This document shows positions 25,501 to 36,082 of a stretch of 64,000 nt of DNA, piece by piece. Position 1 is the stretch's first letter; the number at the start of each line of letters is the position of its first letter. The notes beneath the pieces are model-generated. The model had not been told where the DNA came from. It saw only the letters and a program-made list of their open reading frames with translations, and did no database searches. The DNA lies in contig NC_052401.1 of NCBI RefSeq assembly GCF_009389715.1, positions 3,631,530 to 3,695,529 of the forward strand. The letters are read 5' to 3'. Both the position numbers and the translations under genes were made by a program. This DNA is from Phoenix dactylifera (Eukaryota; Streptophyta; Magnoliopsida; Arecales; Arecaceae).

Positions 25501-27285
25501 AAACCCAGTAGAAATTTGTCGGCTAGATTTAAGACGGTCTAAATTTTTTTCAAAAAAATATGCTCAAGTTTAACCAGAAAAAAGGATAAGCACCAAAACC
25601 TAAAGGTCACCATGGATATGAATGCTAAAACACTGCAGTATCCTAGTTTCTAACTTCTTAACTACAGAAACAGAAAACTCTGCAGTTGGTCAGATAAATC
25701 AAGGAACATACAATGCAATTGGACATGGTCCTAGCATTGTTACTTGTACACACGAACACTTGTCAAGTGTCCAATTGTCTAAAAGAGTCTGACAGGGCAA
25801 TCTTCTAGAAATTGGCACAAGGACACATCTATATCTTATTTTATGTAATTATATGTATGCATAACTAAACATGTACTATTGTATTCATATAATGAATGAT
25901 GTGCTAGACCTATGCTTCATAAGTTCATAAAATTTGATAAAACAGGAGCTAATTATTATGTTAGACTGGATAACTTTCATATAGAAGTGCCCAAAGTAGA
26001 TATTTTAACGATGATGGCATCATATTATGATGGTATGAAGCATCAAGGAGTGTCATAATGTGTCCCAAGTGTCTAAGTGTCTGAACATGAAAGAACCTAA
26101 ACTTTTGACGGTCACAACACTAGGACTTGGACAATCTCGTATGGAGTCTGTCTTTTCATTTAAATCAAGTGAATATCTGACCTTGCCAAAGCAGCAGGGT
26201 CCCATGTTGATGGAACAGCTTGCTTAACATGGTCACGAAGTACAATTTGAGATTTTGACAACGCAACAGTGTAAAGGGCAATGAACCATCCATCCAATGC
26301 GAGAGATTTGGTATTTGCTGCATCTTTCTGCCAACAACCTGAGAATTCAAACATATTGTTGAAAAGGCCTGAGGGAATTTTTCCAGATAAAGACAGCTCC
26401 TGGTTGAATTGCTCTGACATCTGCACAAAATTTCATAAAAATCAAGAGTGAGAAACTATAAATTCTTTAAACAATTACAACAGAAAATATATAAAGTTTG
26501 CTTTTCATACAGGCATTCATCTTCCTATATTAAGGAACATAGGGAGAGGAGGAGTTCGACAAAATGGTTCGTCTGCCAATCCCTCAATCAACCAGAACAA
26601 TTGGCATGGAAGCACTTTGAACACATGAAATAAAATCCTTAAATGTGCTTCTGTGGAAATACCTCCTATACTTATAGTGTTATAATATATCTCACCGAGG
26701 ATACTGAAAGCAAGATCTCTAGATATCAGTTACTTCAAAAGCCAGGACTAACAAAAACCAAGCCAGAGAATGGCATGGCTTCTTTTAAGACAGAAAACTT
26801 ATTCTTCAGAAGACAATCCAAGAGATCCCATTAAGAGGAAATGACAAAAACCAAAAACCAAAAACCAAAAAATGAATAACTGCTCTCACAAAAGCTTTTA
26901 AAATGTCGGAATAAACTCAAAATTAATTGCTTCAGGTTACTTGCAGGTAATATTGGTTTAAAAAAATCCATCCATATCCATCATAATTCTTGCAATTGAG
27001 CCCACCGGTTAATTGATACTGCCATATATGTGTCTCTACTCTCCATACACAACAGATGTTGATACATTCTTCATCCAGCTTGCAAAAAGATGGGGGGGGA
27101 AAGCAATTTGTAGTTTTGGTTTTTCCACGTAATATGGCCAGAGCTCTATAACAAAGGAGATAGGAGGGTTCTATAGAACTTGTGTTTATATTCTGATTTT
27201 TTGGTGTCTAGAGATACATCAGGTTCACTCTTTGATTGTTTGAAAAATGCTAGTTTACTATTGAGAGAGCAATCAGTCCGGTGAA

Positions 27286-27320
<35 letters not shown>

Positions 27321-30107
27321 CCCTCTAGCAACCTTCTGCTCCTTTTACCAACTTGTTACAGGTTTTAAAATTTTCATGGATACTTTCTACTTGATCTAAT
27401 GAAACAAAAACCACATTTTTCCCCTCCTCTATATAGGACATGCCTCATCCATCCTCGGAGGCATCTCCTCCTTAACTTAGATCCTTATCTATTCTCCCTT
27501 CTAAGGTTCACCGTACTGGTCAGTACCATACCGTACCAGATATACAGTACCATATCATACCAGTACCGAACCGGCAATCTCGTATCGTACCAACATTCAG
27601 TACACCCCGTCATCTCGTATCGTACCATATACCAATATAGTAATAGAATGGTACCAGTATGGGGTCTGATACCGAAATGACGTAGCTATTTATTCCAAAA
27701 ACTTAAATTATACTCTATATTTAACCGAATTCGAATCTTCCAAGTTAATTTTCTAATGCATCCACTTTGGCAAAACACAAATCAATATAACCCGATAAAT
27801 TCACAAGTACATTGACAGCTTCAAACTCAAGACCAAGTAGTTCGGGTTATGCAAATTTGACCACCCAAAACAGAAATCATTATTCACATGATAAAATGGT
27901 TTTGCTTACAGAAAACAAGTGGAGCAATAGCTCTCAACCTACCCCTTTTTCGGATAAGCACAAACAAGCTTTTCAGGAAACTGCAGCGAAAGAAACCTTA
28001 GAGTGGGTTATCAAACAAAGAAATAAACAGAACAATTGTAAGAGACAAAAGAGAATAAGAGGAAGCAACAAAACAACTAACACCATACGTTGCGGCACAT
28101 AGCTTATTGTCCAATCAAAAATGCAGGCTGGTTCTTAGAAGTAAGGAATGGAAGTGTAGCTAGGAGCAAAAATAAGATTCAGACGAAGGGCCAATAAATT
28201 TCATTTTCACAACAGATAAAGTGGCGAAGGGAACAACATGAGAGTGAGTGGGAACATGGTTCAAGAATGAATTAAACAACAAAATTAACATTAATCAGAC
28301 TACAACCAGGATGTGGTAAGTTTGATAGATTAAAAAAGGAATTGTCAACAAGGAGATAACATTACAAATGTATGTCTCTTTAGCATATAGTTCTTGAATA
28401 ATTTTATGATTCTTTGCCTCAGAAATGGTTATATTACAGGTACACTGAGACAAGTAGCCTAGCTTATTTTTTTTAGAAACTTTGAAACTACAGATGATTT
28501 TGACATCTTTCATGTACAAAATTGCAGTTGAGATTAGAAACTTTGACAGGCAAAGTTTGGATCAATCTTACCCAAAATTTCCACAAAGCTTAACCTGACC
28601 TAGCCTGAAATAATGCAAAATCAGGGTCAAGGATAGCTTGGGAGCATCCCTATTTTGAAATCCCCTTATCTTGTAACTCCCATTTATACTTAGACACCAT
28701 AACTGACTTTCAAATAACTGAAGATATACAATAATGCAAGGCAGTTCTAACAATCCTGTTAAGAATACTGGCCTATTAAAAAAATTCTCCAGGTCTGGCA
28801 CATCACCAATTTAACCATTCAAGGCTCAGGTTTTGTTCCACGTTCAAAATACCAGTATGAAGTTGTTGATGAAACTACCAAGTACCATGGTTGTACAACC
28901 CGCATGTTTAGCCTAATACAGCCAAAATGGTATGACTAGCTTGATTTGCATTATACTTAGGCTCCTAAGAGCACCTCTTCCTCCAATCTTCCCCTTAATT
29001 TTTCACTTTGGGGCTTCTCTTTGAATAGGTAGCTTCTCTTCCTGTTTATCTTTCAGCCCCCGCCCCCCCGCCCCCTCCCTCGTCTCCCCACCCCACCAGC
29101 ACCCTTTTTTTTTTCTTTCTTTCTTGATCTGTAACATACAAGTTTTATAGACATGCAAAATGCAGATATCCAAGATAATTAACACTCAGTCAGCACATAA
29201 AGAGAGATTGCTCAGGCGGCATGAGGTAACCATTAGGCATGGCCAAGTAGGAATAGATCTACTGTACTTCTGTAATATTGTGTTTTGGATAATAATGTGC
29301 ATAGCTGAGTGCATAAATCACAAAGTATAGGGAACTGAGCACATTATGAAGATGTTGACAACAAGGCAATGGAGAACCTTGTTGTTTTGACATAGTGAAA
29401 TTACAACAACTTGTGATCCTTATATGGAGAGGGTTTTGCATCCCATGGAAGAGGTTGCATGTCTTCATTATGGTTTGATCTTGTACTGGCCCCCAACAGA
29501 AAGAGGAGGAATGGAACTGGCAAACCCAATTTTGCACCTCTCCAACACCGAACACTAATGTCATAAATTTACATATAGTCAACATGCAACATATATAATT
29601 CTGACATATTTGCCAAATAAGAAGTCCTACAAGCAGCATAAACAAAAGTAGCCTTCATTATTCCATATCTCACCATACAGTTTTCCAACAGTGATTAGTG
29701 TCTTATAATTTGGAATATGGCACATATTACATATACTGCAAGATCATATCTTTTTCCTTACCGCTAATACATGTAGCTTCATCAGGCATATACATGTAAA
29801 CCAAACCAACGCAAGCAATGTAACGAACGAAGGAAGCAAAGAATACCTGTTGGAAAGACAAAACATCAGTCCTGAACCGCATCCTTTCTCCTTTATCACA
29901 CTTGATCGATTTTGGAACATTCGGGATACACAATCCACCAGGAAGAACAACATCCTGAACCTGATCATGGTCTAATTCAATCAAGCATGGATCCGGGATT
30001 TCCCTCTTGCAGTACTTTAGCCGGATATCTGCCGCTATGTCGTACCCTAACCCAATCGAACCGATTGCCGTCTCGGCAGCTTTCGATGGCAGGCCCTTAA
30101 GCGCCAT
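19586..30107 (-). CDS. MACPF-domain protein, CAD1/NSL1 family, 601 aa
   Basis: Plant membrane-attack-complex/perforin-domain protein. Arabidopsis relatives CAD1 and NSL1 restrain salicylate-dependent cell death; this one is closest from memory to the At4g24290 type, whose role is less defined. Minus-strand exons: 29847-30107, 26182-26420, 24979-25180, 23530-23598, 23254-23440, 21871-22037 and 19586-20266; phases close exactly to 601 residues, the usual length. The start MALKGLPSKAAE matches the family N terminus. Seen: GERMRFRTDVLSFQQ at the end of exon 1, the MACPF signature FGTHIVVGVKMGG near residues 172-184, RRRGGKDN, GIPGSGFLSHAINLYLRYKPPIEELH across exons 5-6, and the conserved C-terminal half with GLRLYLEGKRSNRLAIHLQHL and AQKPPPRPADVNINSA. 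No signal peptide is evident. Intron 1 is 3.4 kb. Confidence 0.94.
27270..27325 (+). repeat. (TC)n(AC)n microsatellite
   Basis: A run of TC dinucleotides followed by AC dinucleotides lies in intron 1 of the MACPF gene. It is likely length-variable. Confidence 0.85.
27505..27680. repeat. GTACC/GGTAC-rich degenerate repeat
   Basis: About 175 bp repeats words such as CAGTACCATACCGTACCAG and TCTCGTATCGTACCA. This looks like a decayed transposon interior inside intron 1 of the MACPF gene. No terminal repeats were defined. Confidence 0.5.
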
Positions 30108-30906
30108 TCTTGGACTTCAGAGAGCAAATCAAGAATGTAATTTTACTAAACTTCTCGGTGCATGAGCCTAGAAGTATCCAACATTCACAAAAATCATGTG
30201 CCCGTCTTCAAAAAAAAAAAAAAAAATCGAGATCAGTGTTCAAATACCTTCTATCAAGAAGAACAAATTCAATTTTTCTACCGATATTATTGAGATCAGT
30301 CGCAGGAACCCTAGTTTTCTGAAATTTTCCCAAAGCGTCAGCTCAAATCTTTAAGCAAGTATTAAATCTCCATCTTTGGAGATGGAAAAGAATAAAGAAA
30401 ATAAAAGATTTACCAAATCTTCAACTAACCAAAGATCTCGCAATCAGTTGGTTAACCAAACCTTCTAAACTCAGCTACGATCCATCAAAGAACGCCTACT
30501 AAATCCCAGCTCGGGTAGCTTGAAACTAATCTCTTAGAGCACTAGATCTTCTAAAGATCTTCTACTAAGCTGCTCAAAACCCTAGATTTCCTGCCTTCGC
30601 TTCTCCGAAATTTCGCAGCCGAACCTTTTTCGCTACGTCTTTACCCTGTCTTTTATTCTATCGAAAGAATATGACGTACGGCGGCACTGTTGACTTCGAC
30701 GCCGCGTGATTTTTTTATGTACGTCTCTAGAAAATAAATATATTTTTTTATTAATTAAATGAAGCAGGTGATGGTAATTTGGCGCTCCATATCATCGCAT
30801 CATTATAAAAACGAACGGCTCCTGATACACGGTATGCGCAGCCATATGATCGCATCCAGTGTTTCACGTAATAATTTTTTTTTCATTGTTGTTGGCTTTT
30901 CTTTTC

Positions 30907-30913
<7 letters not shown>
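30108..30913 (-). promoter_or_regulatory. Leader and promoter region of MACPF gene
   Basis: Directly upstream of the MACPF start on the minus strand, the GC-richer part up to about 30650 likely holds the 5' UTR, perhaps with an intron, and the transcription start. No TATA box was assigned with confidence. A poly(A) run lies at about 30211-30227. Confidence 0.4.
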
Positions 30914-30965
<52 letters not shown>

Positions 30966-31295
30966 TACAACGGTGCTCCATACCCATTGAAAGTAGGTGC
31001 AGCCAACAAAATCCAAAACAAAAAAAGATTGACGATAGAAGGTAACTCGGTCAATAAAATCACACTCTATCAAAAGTCTGACATGTGGTAGAACAATGTC
31101 ATCCCGCCAGCAGCGCTGCACCGACTCTGAATCCACTCGATCATCGTAGCCGAGTCTTCCTCGAAGAGGATATGGTCTGCACCTAGAACAAACCTCACAT
31201 AGATGATGCCCTTCTATAGGTCGGTACTGATGAGAGAAGTATCTAAGATCTGCCGATCTCCAACTGCCATCAGTCTGACACCGTGGTCTTTAAAA
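30914..31295 (-). mobile_element. 5'-truncated LINE relic with RNase H-like remnant and poly(A)
   Basis: On the minus strand a decayed frame reads GADHILFEEDSATMIEWIQ, matching the RNase H-like domain at the end of plant LINE polyproteins (family pattern LGAxxIxxExDSxxVxxWI). Then, after frame slips, comes RLLIECDFIDRVTFYR, the domain's later strand/helix. One in-frame TAG lies upstream of the first block. The relic ends in a run of about 49 A (T on the + strand, 30914-30962), the hallmark of LINE retrotransposition. No target duplication was found. The element is not functional. Confidence 0.65.
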
Positions 31296-32066
31296 ATAAA
31301 TCCTAGTTATCATTCATTTTAATTAGTTCTAGCTTTTTTTATTTTTATAAAATAAAAGATTAATTTCTATGCGGTTCTACTACCTTTTCGTTTGACACAA
31401 CTAAATAAACATTCAATATTGGTGATAATTATTAAGCATTGTGGAGTTCCACTTTTTTTCCTAAAAACTATAATCAAATTGAAAAATAAAAATCACCATT
31501 AAAATACTATTATACTGAGATAATTTGGTTCTACGATATTGTTTTTCAAAAATATTATAACATGAAACAAGCATTATCTCACCATTAAAATAGAATTCTT
31601 GTTTACTTAATTGTGACGATCTTGAACACGTTTGAATGTTCGAAAAATAGAATCCTTGTCTACTTAATTGTGATGCTCCTGAACACATTCGGATGTTCGA
31701 AAAATCATGATATTTTATATTTTCAAAACTTCTTTATCATGTTTTCTGTAATATGAAATAATTAGTTGTATAATAAAATTTATACCTAACTTCAAAATCA
31801 TATTCTTTGCTTGTTTTTGACTTCAAATGAATCAATTTTTTTTTAAAAAGTATAACAAGCAAACATCATCTAAAAATTATTAATTTATTGAATGATTCTG
31901 CACCTGTTGAGTCCAACCTCACATGTTTCTTACTCCATGTGAATGGATCTAAAAGAATTGTCCAATAAAAACAGCTTTGAAAGATGCTGAAAGCTTGTGA
32001 CTGCCGAAAGCGCTGAGCTACTTCCTCCAAATGAAAGTAGCATTGAAAGCCCTCTTGATGGTGTAA
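31296..32066. other. AT-rich gene-free spacer
   Basis: No gene seen. It contains the 57-bp tandem duplication listed separately. Confidence 0.4.
31591..31704. repeat. 57-bp tandem duplication
   Basis: Units 31591-31647 and 31648-31704 align end to end with a handful of substitutions. Both begin TAGAAT and end TGTTCGAAAAA followed by T. This is a simple local duplication in spacer. Confidence 0.85.
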
Positions 32067-32080
32067 AGGCAATTCATGGA

Positions 32081-32111
<31 letters not shown>

Positions 32112-32131
32112 AAATAGGCAATTCATGGATT
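32067..32131. mobile_element. Poly(A) mini-insertion flanked by 14-16-bp target duplications
   Basis: AGGCAATTCATGGA(TT) occurs at 32067-32082 and again at 32116-32131. Between the copies lie about 25 T and then GCTGAAAT. Read on the minus strand this is a few bases plus a poly(A) tail between long direct repeats, the signature of LINE machinery-driven insertion of an almost entirely truncated transcript. Confidence 0.7.
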
Positions 32132-32556
32132 GGAAAATATAGTGTGGATACAAAACCCAGTCAAACCAATCATTGTCATCACATCAAGGCATCCCACAAC
32201 CATCCCTTTCAATCCTAGCAAGAGGACTGCAGAGTCCTGTCTAACCCAAGATTTGGGCACCCAATGTCACCCATTAATTGGTGGGCTTGTCTGAGTCATT
32301 CAAATTTCTCTGCCTTTTCTCAATTTTGACCGTTCATTTTTTTCATTATTTCGGTTCACATTCTATAAATATGACCAATAAAATTAAAAAACAAAAAAAA
32401 AACCAAACATTCTGGTCAAACAGATACAGGTATACTTTCTTTTCATTTCAAAATTATCTTCTTGAAAAAGAATTGATTGCTGATTGACTAAGTTCAAATG
32501 AGACTATGTAGGCATCTAATGTGCACTAATTTCACACGCAATCTTCTTACCGAGTC

Positions 32557-32630
32557 CAAATTCATACTCTTTTTAGGCCTTCAATATCGCGCGCAAATTC
32601 ATACTCTTTTTAGGCCTTCAATATCGCGCG
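32557..32630. repeat. Perfect 37-bp tandem duplication
   Basis: Two identical 37-bp units, 32557-32593 and 32594-32630, each start CAAATTCATACTC and end ATATCGCGCG. The identity suggests a recent event. Confidence 0.92.
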
Positions 32631-32873
32631 TCACATATGTCAAGTTCCATGATCCAAAGTCGAATCATTAATTGGACCCACGCGTAAACTCCAAAGTGGG
32701 ACCCATGTCTGTCCGGTCAACTTGCAACGTTCTGGTAGTGCCTTCTGCGTGGGGGTGGTTTCTTCCCCACTTCACATGTTCCCACTTCTCTCAGCGACCT
32801 ATTCCCTTTGGAGACTTTTTGTTTTCTCAGAACAAATATATATATAAATATTTTTTTAAAAAGATCATAGATT

Positions 32874-33665
32874 TAAGTATATATTGCATAGAAAAATAAT
32901 TATTGTATATTTGGTTGACGATAAAAAAAAAGGCAAATATTTACTTTTCTAAAAAAATTAGGTAAAATATCCATTATACTTTTAATAAAAAAATATTTAT
33001 AAATTTTTTTTAAGCTTATTTGTTAGACAATCATCCAGACGGTCTTGCTTGAATAATTGAAGACATTATCTTCATATAAAAAGACGCCCTAAATTTTGGA
33101 ATTCTTCTTCTCTATTAGATTATTTACTTTTTCTTCTGAAAACACTAGAAGTCGATGTTTTGCTGGAAAGAGGCACTGGAGAAAGTCTCTTCTTTACCCA
33201 TTGCTGAAAAGCTTAAGGTGATCAGATTGGCTTTCTCTATCTCATAGTTGGAGGACGTAAGGATCTTGCCGTTGTTTAAGGATAGCTTTGGGAAGAGAGG
33301 GGGAACGAGTCAGCAAGCTAGCCGTCAATCATCCCACCATGTCGCAACTTCATCATCCCCTGAGTCACAGGCAGTCCTACGACAGGATTGGAAAATGAAG
33401 CCAGTTGTACGAGTCTGCCCTTCCAGCAAAGAAGCCACTTTAGAAAGAAATCGTCCTAGGCGAAGAGAAAGAAGAAAGAAGAAGGATGACGTTAAATTAA
33501 AAGAAAGAACAAATTTTAAAAAAATTAATTTTTAAGTATATGATACCTTAAAAAATGATTATCATATATTTGATTGACAATAGAAAAATGGCAATCATTT
33601 ACTTTTCTAAGAAAACGATATAAAATACCCATCAAATTTTTAATTAAAAAAATTATTTTAATTCA
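32874..33665. repeat. Pair of diverged direct repeats about 660 bp apart
   Basis: About 32874-33000 and 33534-33660 share order and wording: AAGTATAT, TATATTTG(G/A)TTGAC(G/A)ATA, then TTTACTTTTCTAA and AAAATA(T/C)CCAT. The roughly 530 bp between them include a basic, low-complexity open frame (33248-33535) that I do not recognise. It could be a small terminal-repeat element or a duplicated spacer; neither TG/CA ends nor a primer site were seen. Confidence 0.55.
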
Positions 33666-35608
33666 CAATCGATTGAAATTGGATTTTTTTTATAAAAAGT
33701 ATAAAAATCTAATTTTTATAGAAAATATACTCCAACCAAGCAATTTTTTATTTTTTTATTGATCACATTTTTTTCCTCCCTTTGCAAAATATTTCTGATC
33801 CGAGTCCACCGGAAAGCATTCTGTCTCATCTCAATCGCTCAAGATTCCAAAATACGACAATCCTTGACCAATGTTTTTCTGAACTCAATTACAGGTGATC
33901 CCAGCTCCATGTTCAAGTCATCAAAAGAGGATTCCAATCGCATGTACCGGTTTCCAATTCGCTCATCACTACGTACGTCAATTGCTATTACATCTAAGAT
34001 TCATCAAAAATCTTTGGGAACATCGTACGGCACAAAGATCTGTTCGTATCGAACTCCGTGATTTGTGCATACGCTCATCATGGGCATGGGAGGGAATGGA
34101 ATCAATGTCTACGAGCAAATTAGATCTTCTGGAATGAAACCCAAAGATGCCAACTTTTTTTTTTTTGTTTTTCCAGCACTTCTCTCTCCTCTCTTCCTGT
34201 AGCCGTGCAGGTTTTGATCTCAGAAGCATGTTACCAGTTAAAATTAGAAGAGCGTGGGATCCAGTTGATACAAATTACGCCAGGCTTTTCATATGATCCG
34301 ACAGAGCTGAGTTACTCCCTCAATTGGGTATTTATATGTATCAACCTTACGGGGCTTCTCTTCTTTTAGTCTTGCTAGTTTTATTGGGATTTATATCCCA
34401 ATTTTATTTTTTTGTATCCACTTCCATGATTTAAAGAGCTAAAATAGTGATAATCTAACTCCGATTTTAGTTTTTCTTTCTTATGTTTTTTTAACTTTTA
34501 CCGGTGTATTCTTTTCTTTTTTTTTGAATCTCTAAGATTAAGAGTTTTTTTTTTAAAAAAAAATGGTGCTTTCCTTTTTCCGTTGTTTCCCGTTTGGTTT
34601 AACTCTAAATTGTGATATTTTTTAAAAAAAATCAGAACGTTTTTTTAGGTTGATTTAGTAGTTTATGACAAAACTGCTTTTTCTCTTGTTTTTTCGGGCA
34701 AGATTAAATTCAGTTAAAAAGCTTCTACTATGTGATTTTTAATGTAAAAATTTAAAATATTATTTTGCTCTATAGGGGAGCATGTTTTGCTCTATTAATT
34801 TTTAATATATATTTTAATTTATGTAAATCAATATCAATAGGATAGATTCTTGATTTAAACATTTTTTTATTTATTTTAGCATGCTAGGAAAACTATCCAA
34901 TTTTATGTTCACGTGATATATATACTAAAACTACCAAGATTTATAATTTCCCATCTATAGATATTTTCAATAGTATGGACTATGATTAATAGTGTGGATC
35001 TACAATTTGGATATCCATTGATAGAAGTAGATACTTCTTCTCTGGATATCAAAGTACTCTTAATGTTCAAGTTTTAAATTCAATTTAATCCATAATAGTA
35101 TTATTTTTTATTCAACAAATAATTATTATTAACAGAGTTTTATTGGAGGATCAAATGCTGATATAACAAATTTTGAAGAAGACGAACTTTCACTGAATCT
35201 GAGCGTGTCATTGAAGTATATGTGAAAAAAAACTTGAGTTGCGTACATGAATGTGGAGACAAAAAAAGGTAAAACCAAGTTAAAACAGCAATCTTCTTGC
35301 ATGAAGTTTTAACCAAGATCTTTCTATATCTTGTTTATCTATAAGACTGTCTTCCAAGATTCCAATTATTATGTTAAATAAGTTGTTTTTTGCCAAAAAA
35401 AACAACTTATTTGTTTTGTAGTTTTGCTACATAACTATCACTTGATAGTCTTTCAAAATTATCTATTATTTGGATGTTACTAAAAGGAATCAAAAATTCA
35501 ACACCCATAAAAACACATATGTAACACTTATACATTCCTTTTTGATATGCCACCATCACTCCTACCAAATACCAACATAAAAAATCTTCACTTTGTTCTG
35601 ATTTCCTC
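33666..35608. other. AT-rich gene-free spacer
   Basis: No recognised gene, RNA or transposon end. Open frames around 33759-34229 have no similarity I can name. Confidence 0.4.
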
Positions 35609-35860
35609 TTAATATGGCAATCTTTGCTCTGCAATTGTGTGTCTATCTTCTAAAGGCTCATGTTCCAAGTAAAGGTTTCCAAGTGCTTTTAGTATAAGAC
35701 CATAGAAAAACAACCCTGATACAGGCAGGATCAACAAGCAGAGTCCAAGTCCAGGGTAATATGTACGGCAAAAATCCAAGGTAATCCAATACTTTCTAAC
35801 AGAATTGAACAGTAGGGAGACATGGGAAGAGAAAATGAGCACTGCATCCATCGCTGGCAC
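35609..35860 (-). CDS. Doubtful hydrophobic ORF, unrecognised
   Basis: A frame of about 80 codons, preceded by a plausible splice acceptor (gtgccag), encodes two likely membrane-spanning stretches (GLGLCLLILPVSGLFFYGLI is the clearest) and an acidic tail ending AEQRLPY. It could be the last exon of an otherwise unseen minus-strand gene or a gene relic. I recognise no family, and chance hydrophobic frames are common in AT-rich DNA. Confidence 0.18.
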   Translation of the reverse strand: MPAMDAVLIFSSHVSLLFNSVRKYWITLDFCRTYYPGLGLCLLILPVSGLFFYGLILKALGNLYLEHEPLEDRHTIAEQRLPY

Positions 35861-36053
35861 CCAATATGACCAGCACTCTCGAATACCAAAGCAAACACTT
35901 CAGCATCAGCAATTAGAGAACATAGACAGGGAAAAGATACCAGGGAAGACCTGAAACTGAGTTATATATATATATCAATCGAGCAGCATTTCATACATAC
36001 ACACAGCAAAGGACTTGAACCGACAGCCAATCCATTTCGTTAGCTACTTACCC

Positions 36054-36082
36054 TCTCTCTCTCTCTCTCCCTCTCTCTCTCC
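36054..36082 (+). repeat. (TC)n microsatellite
   Basis: Two runs of TC repeats interrupted by CC lie in gene-free DNA. Confidence 0.85.

Noticed and set aside
30759-31136. ORFs with poly-Phe or poly-Lys tracts
   Set aside because: They run through the LINE poly(A)/poly(T) homopolymer; only the RNase H-like remnant is meaningful.
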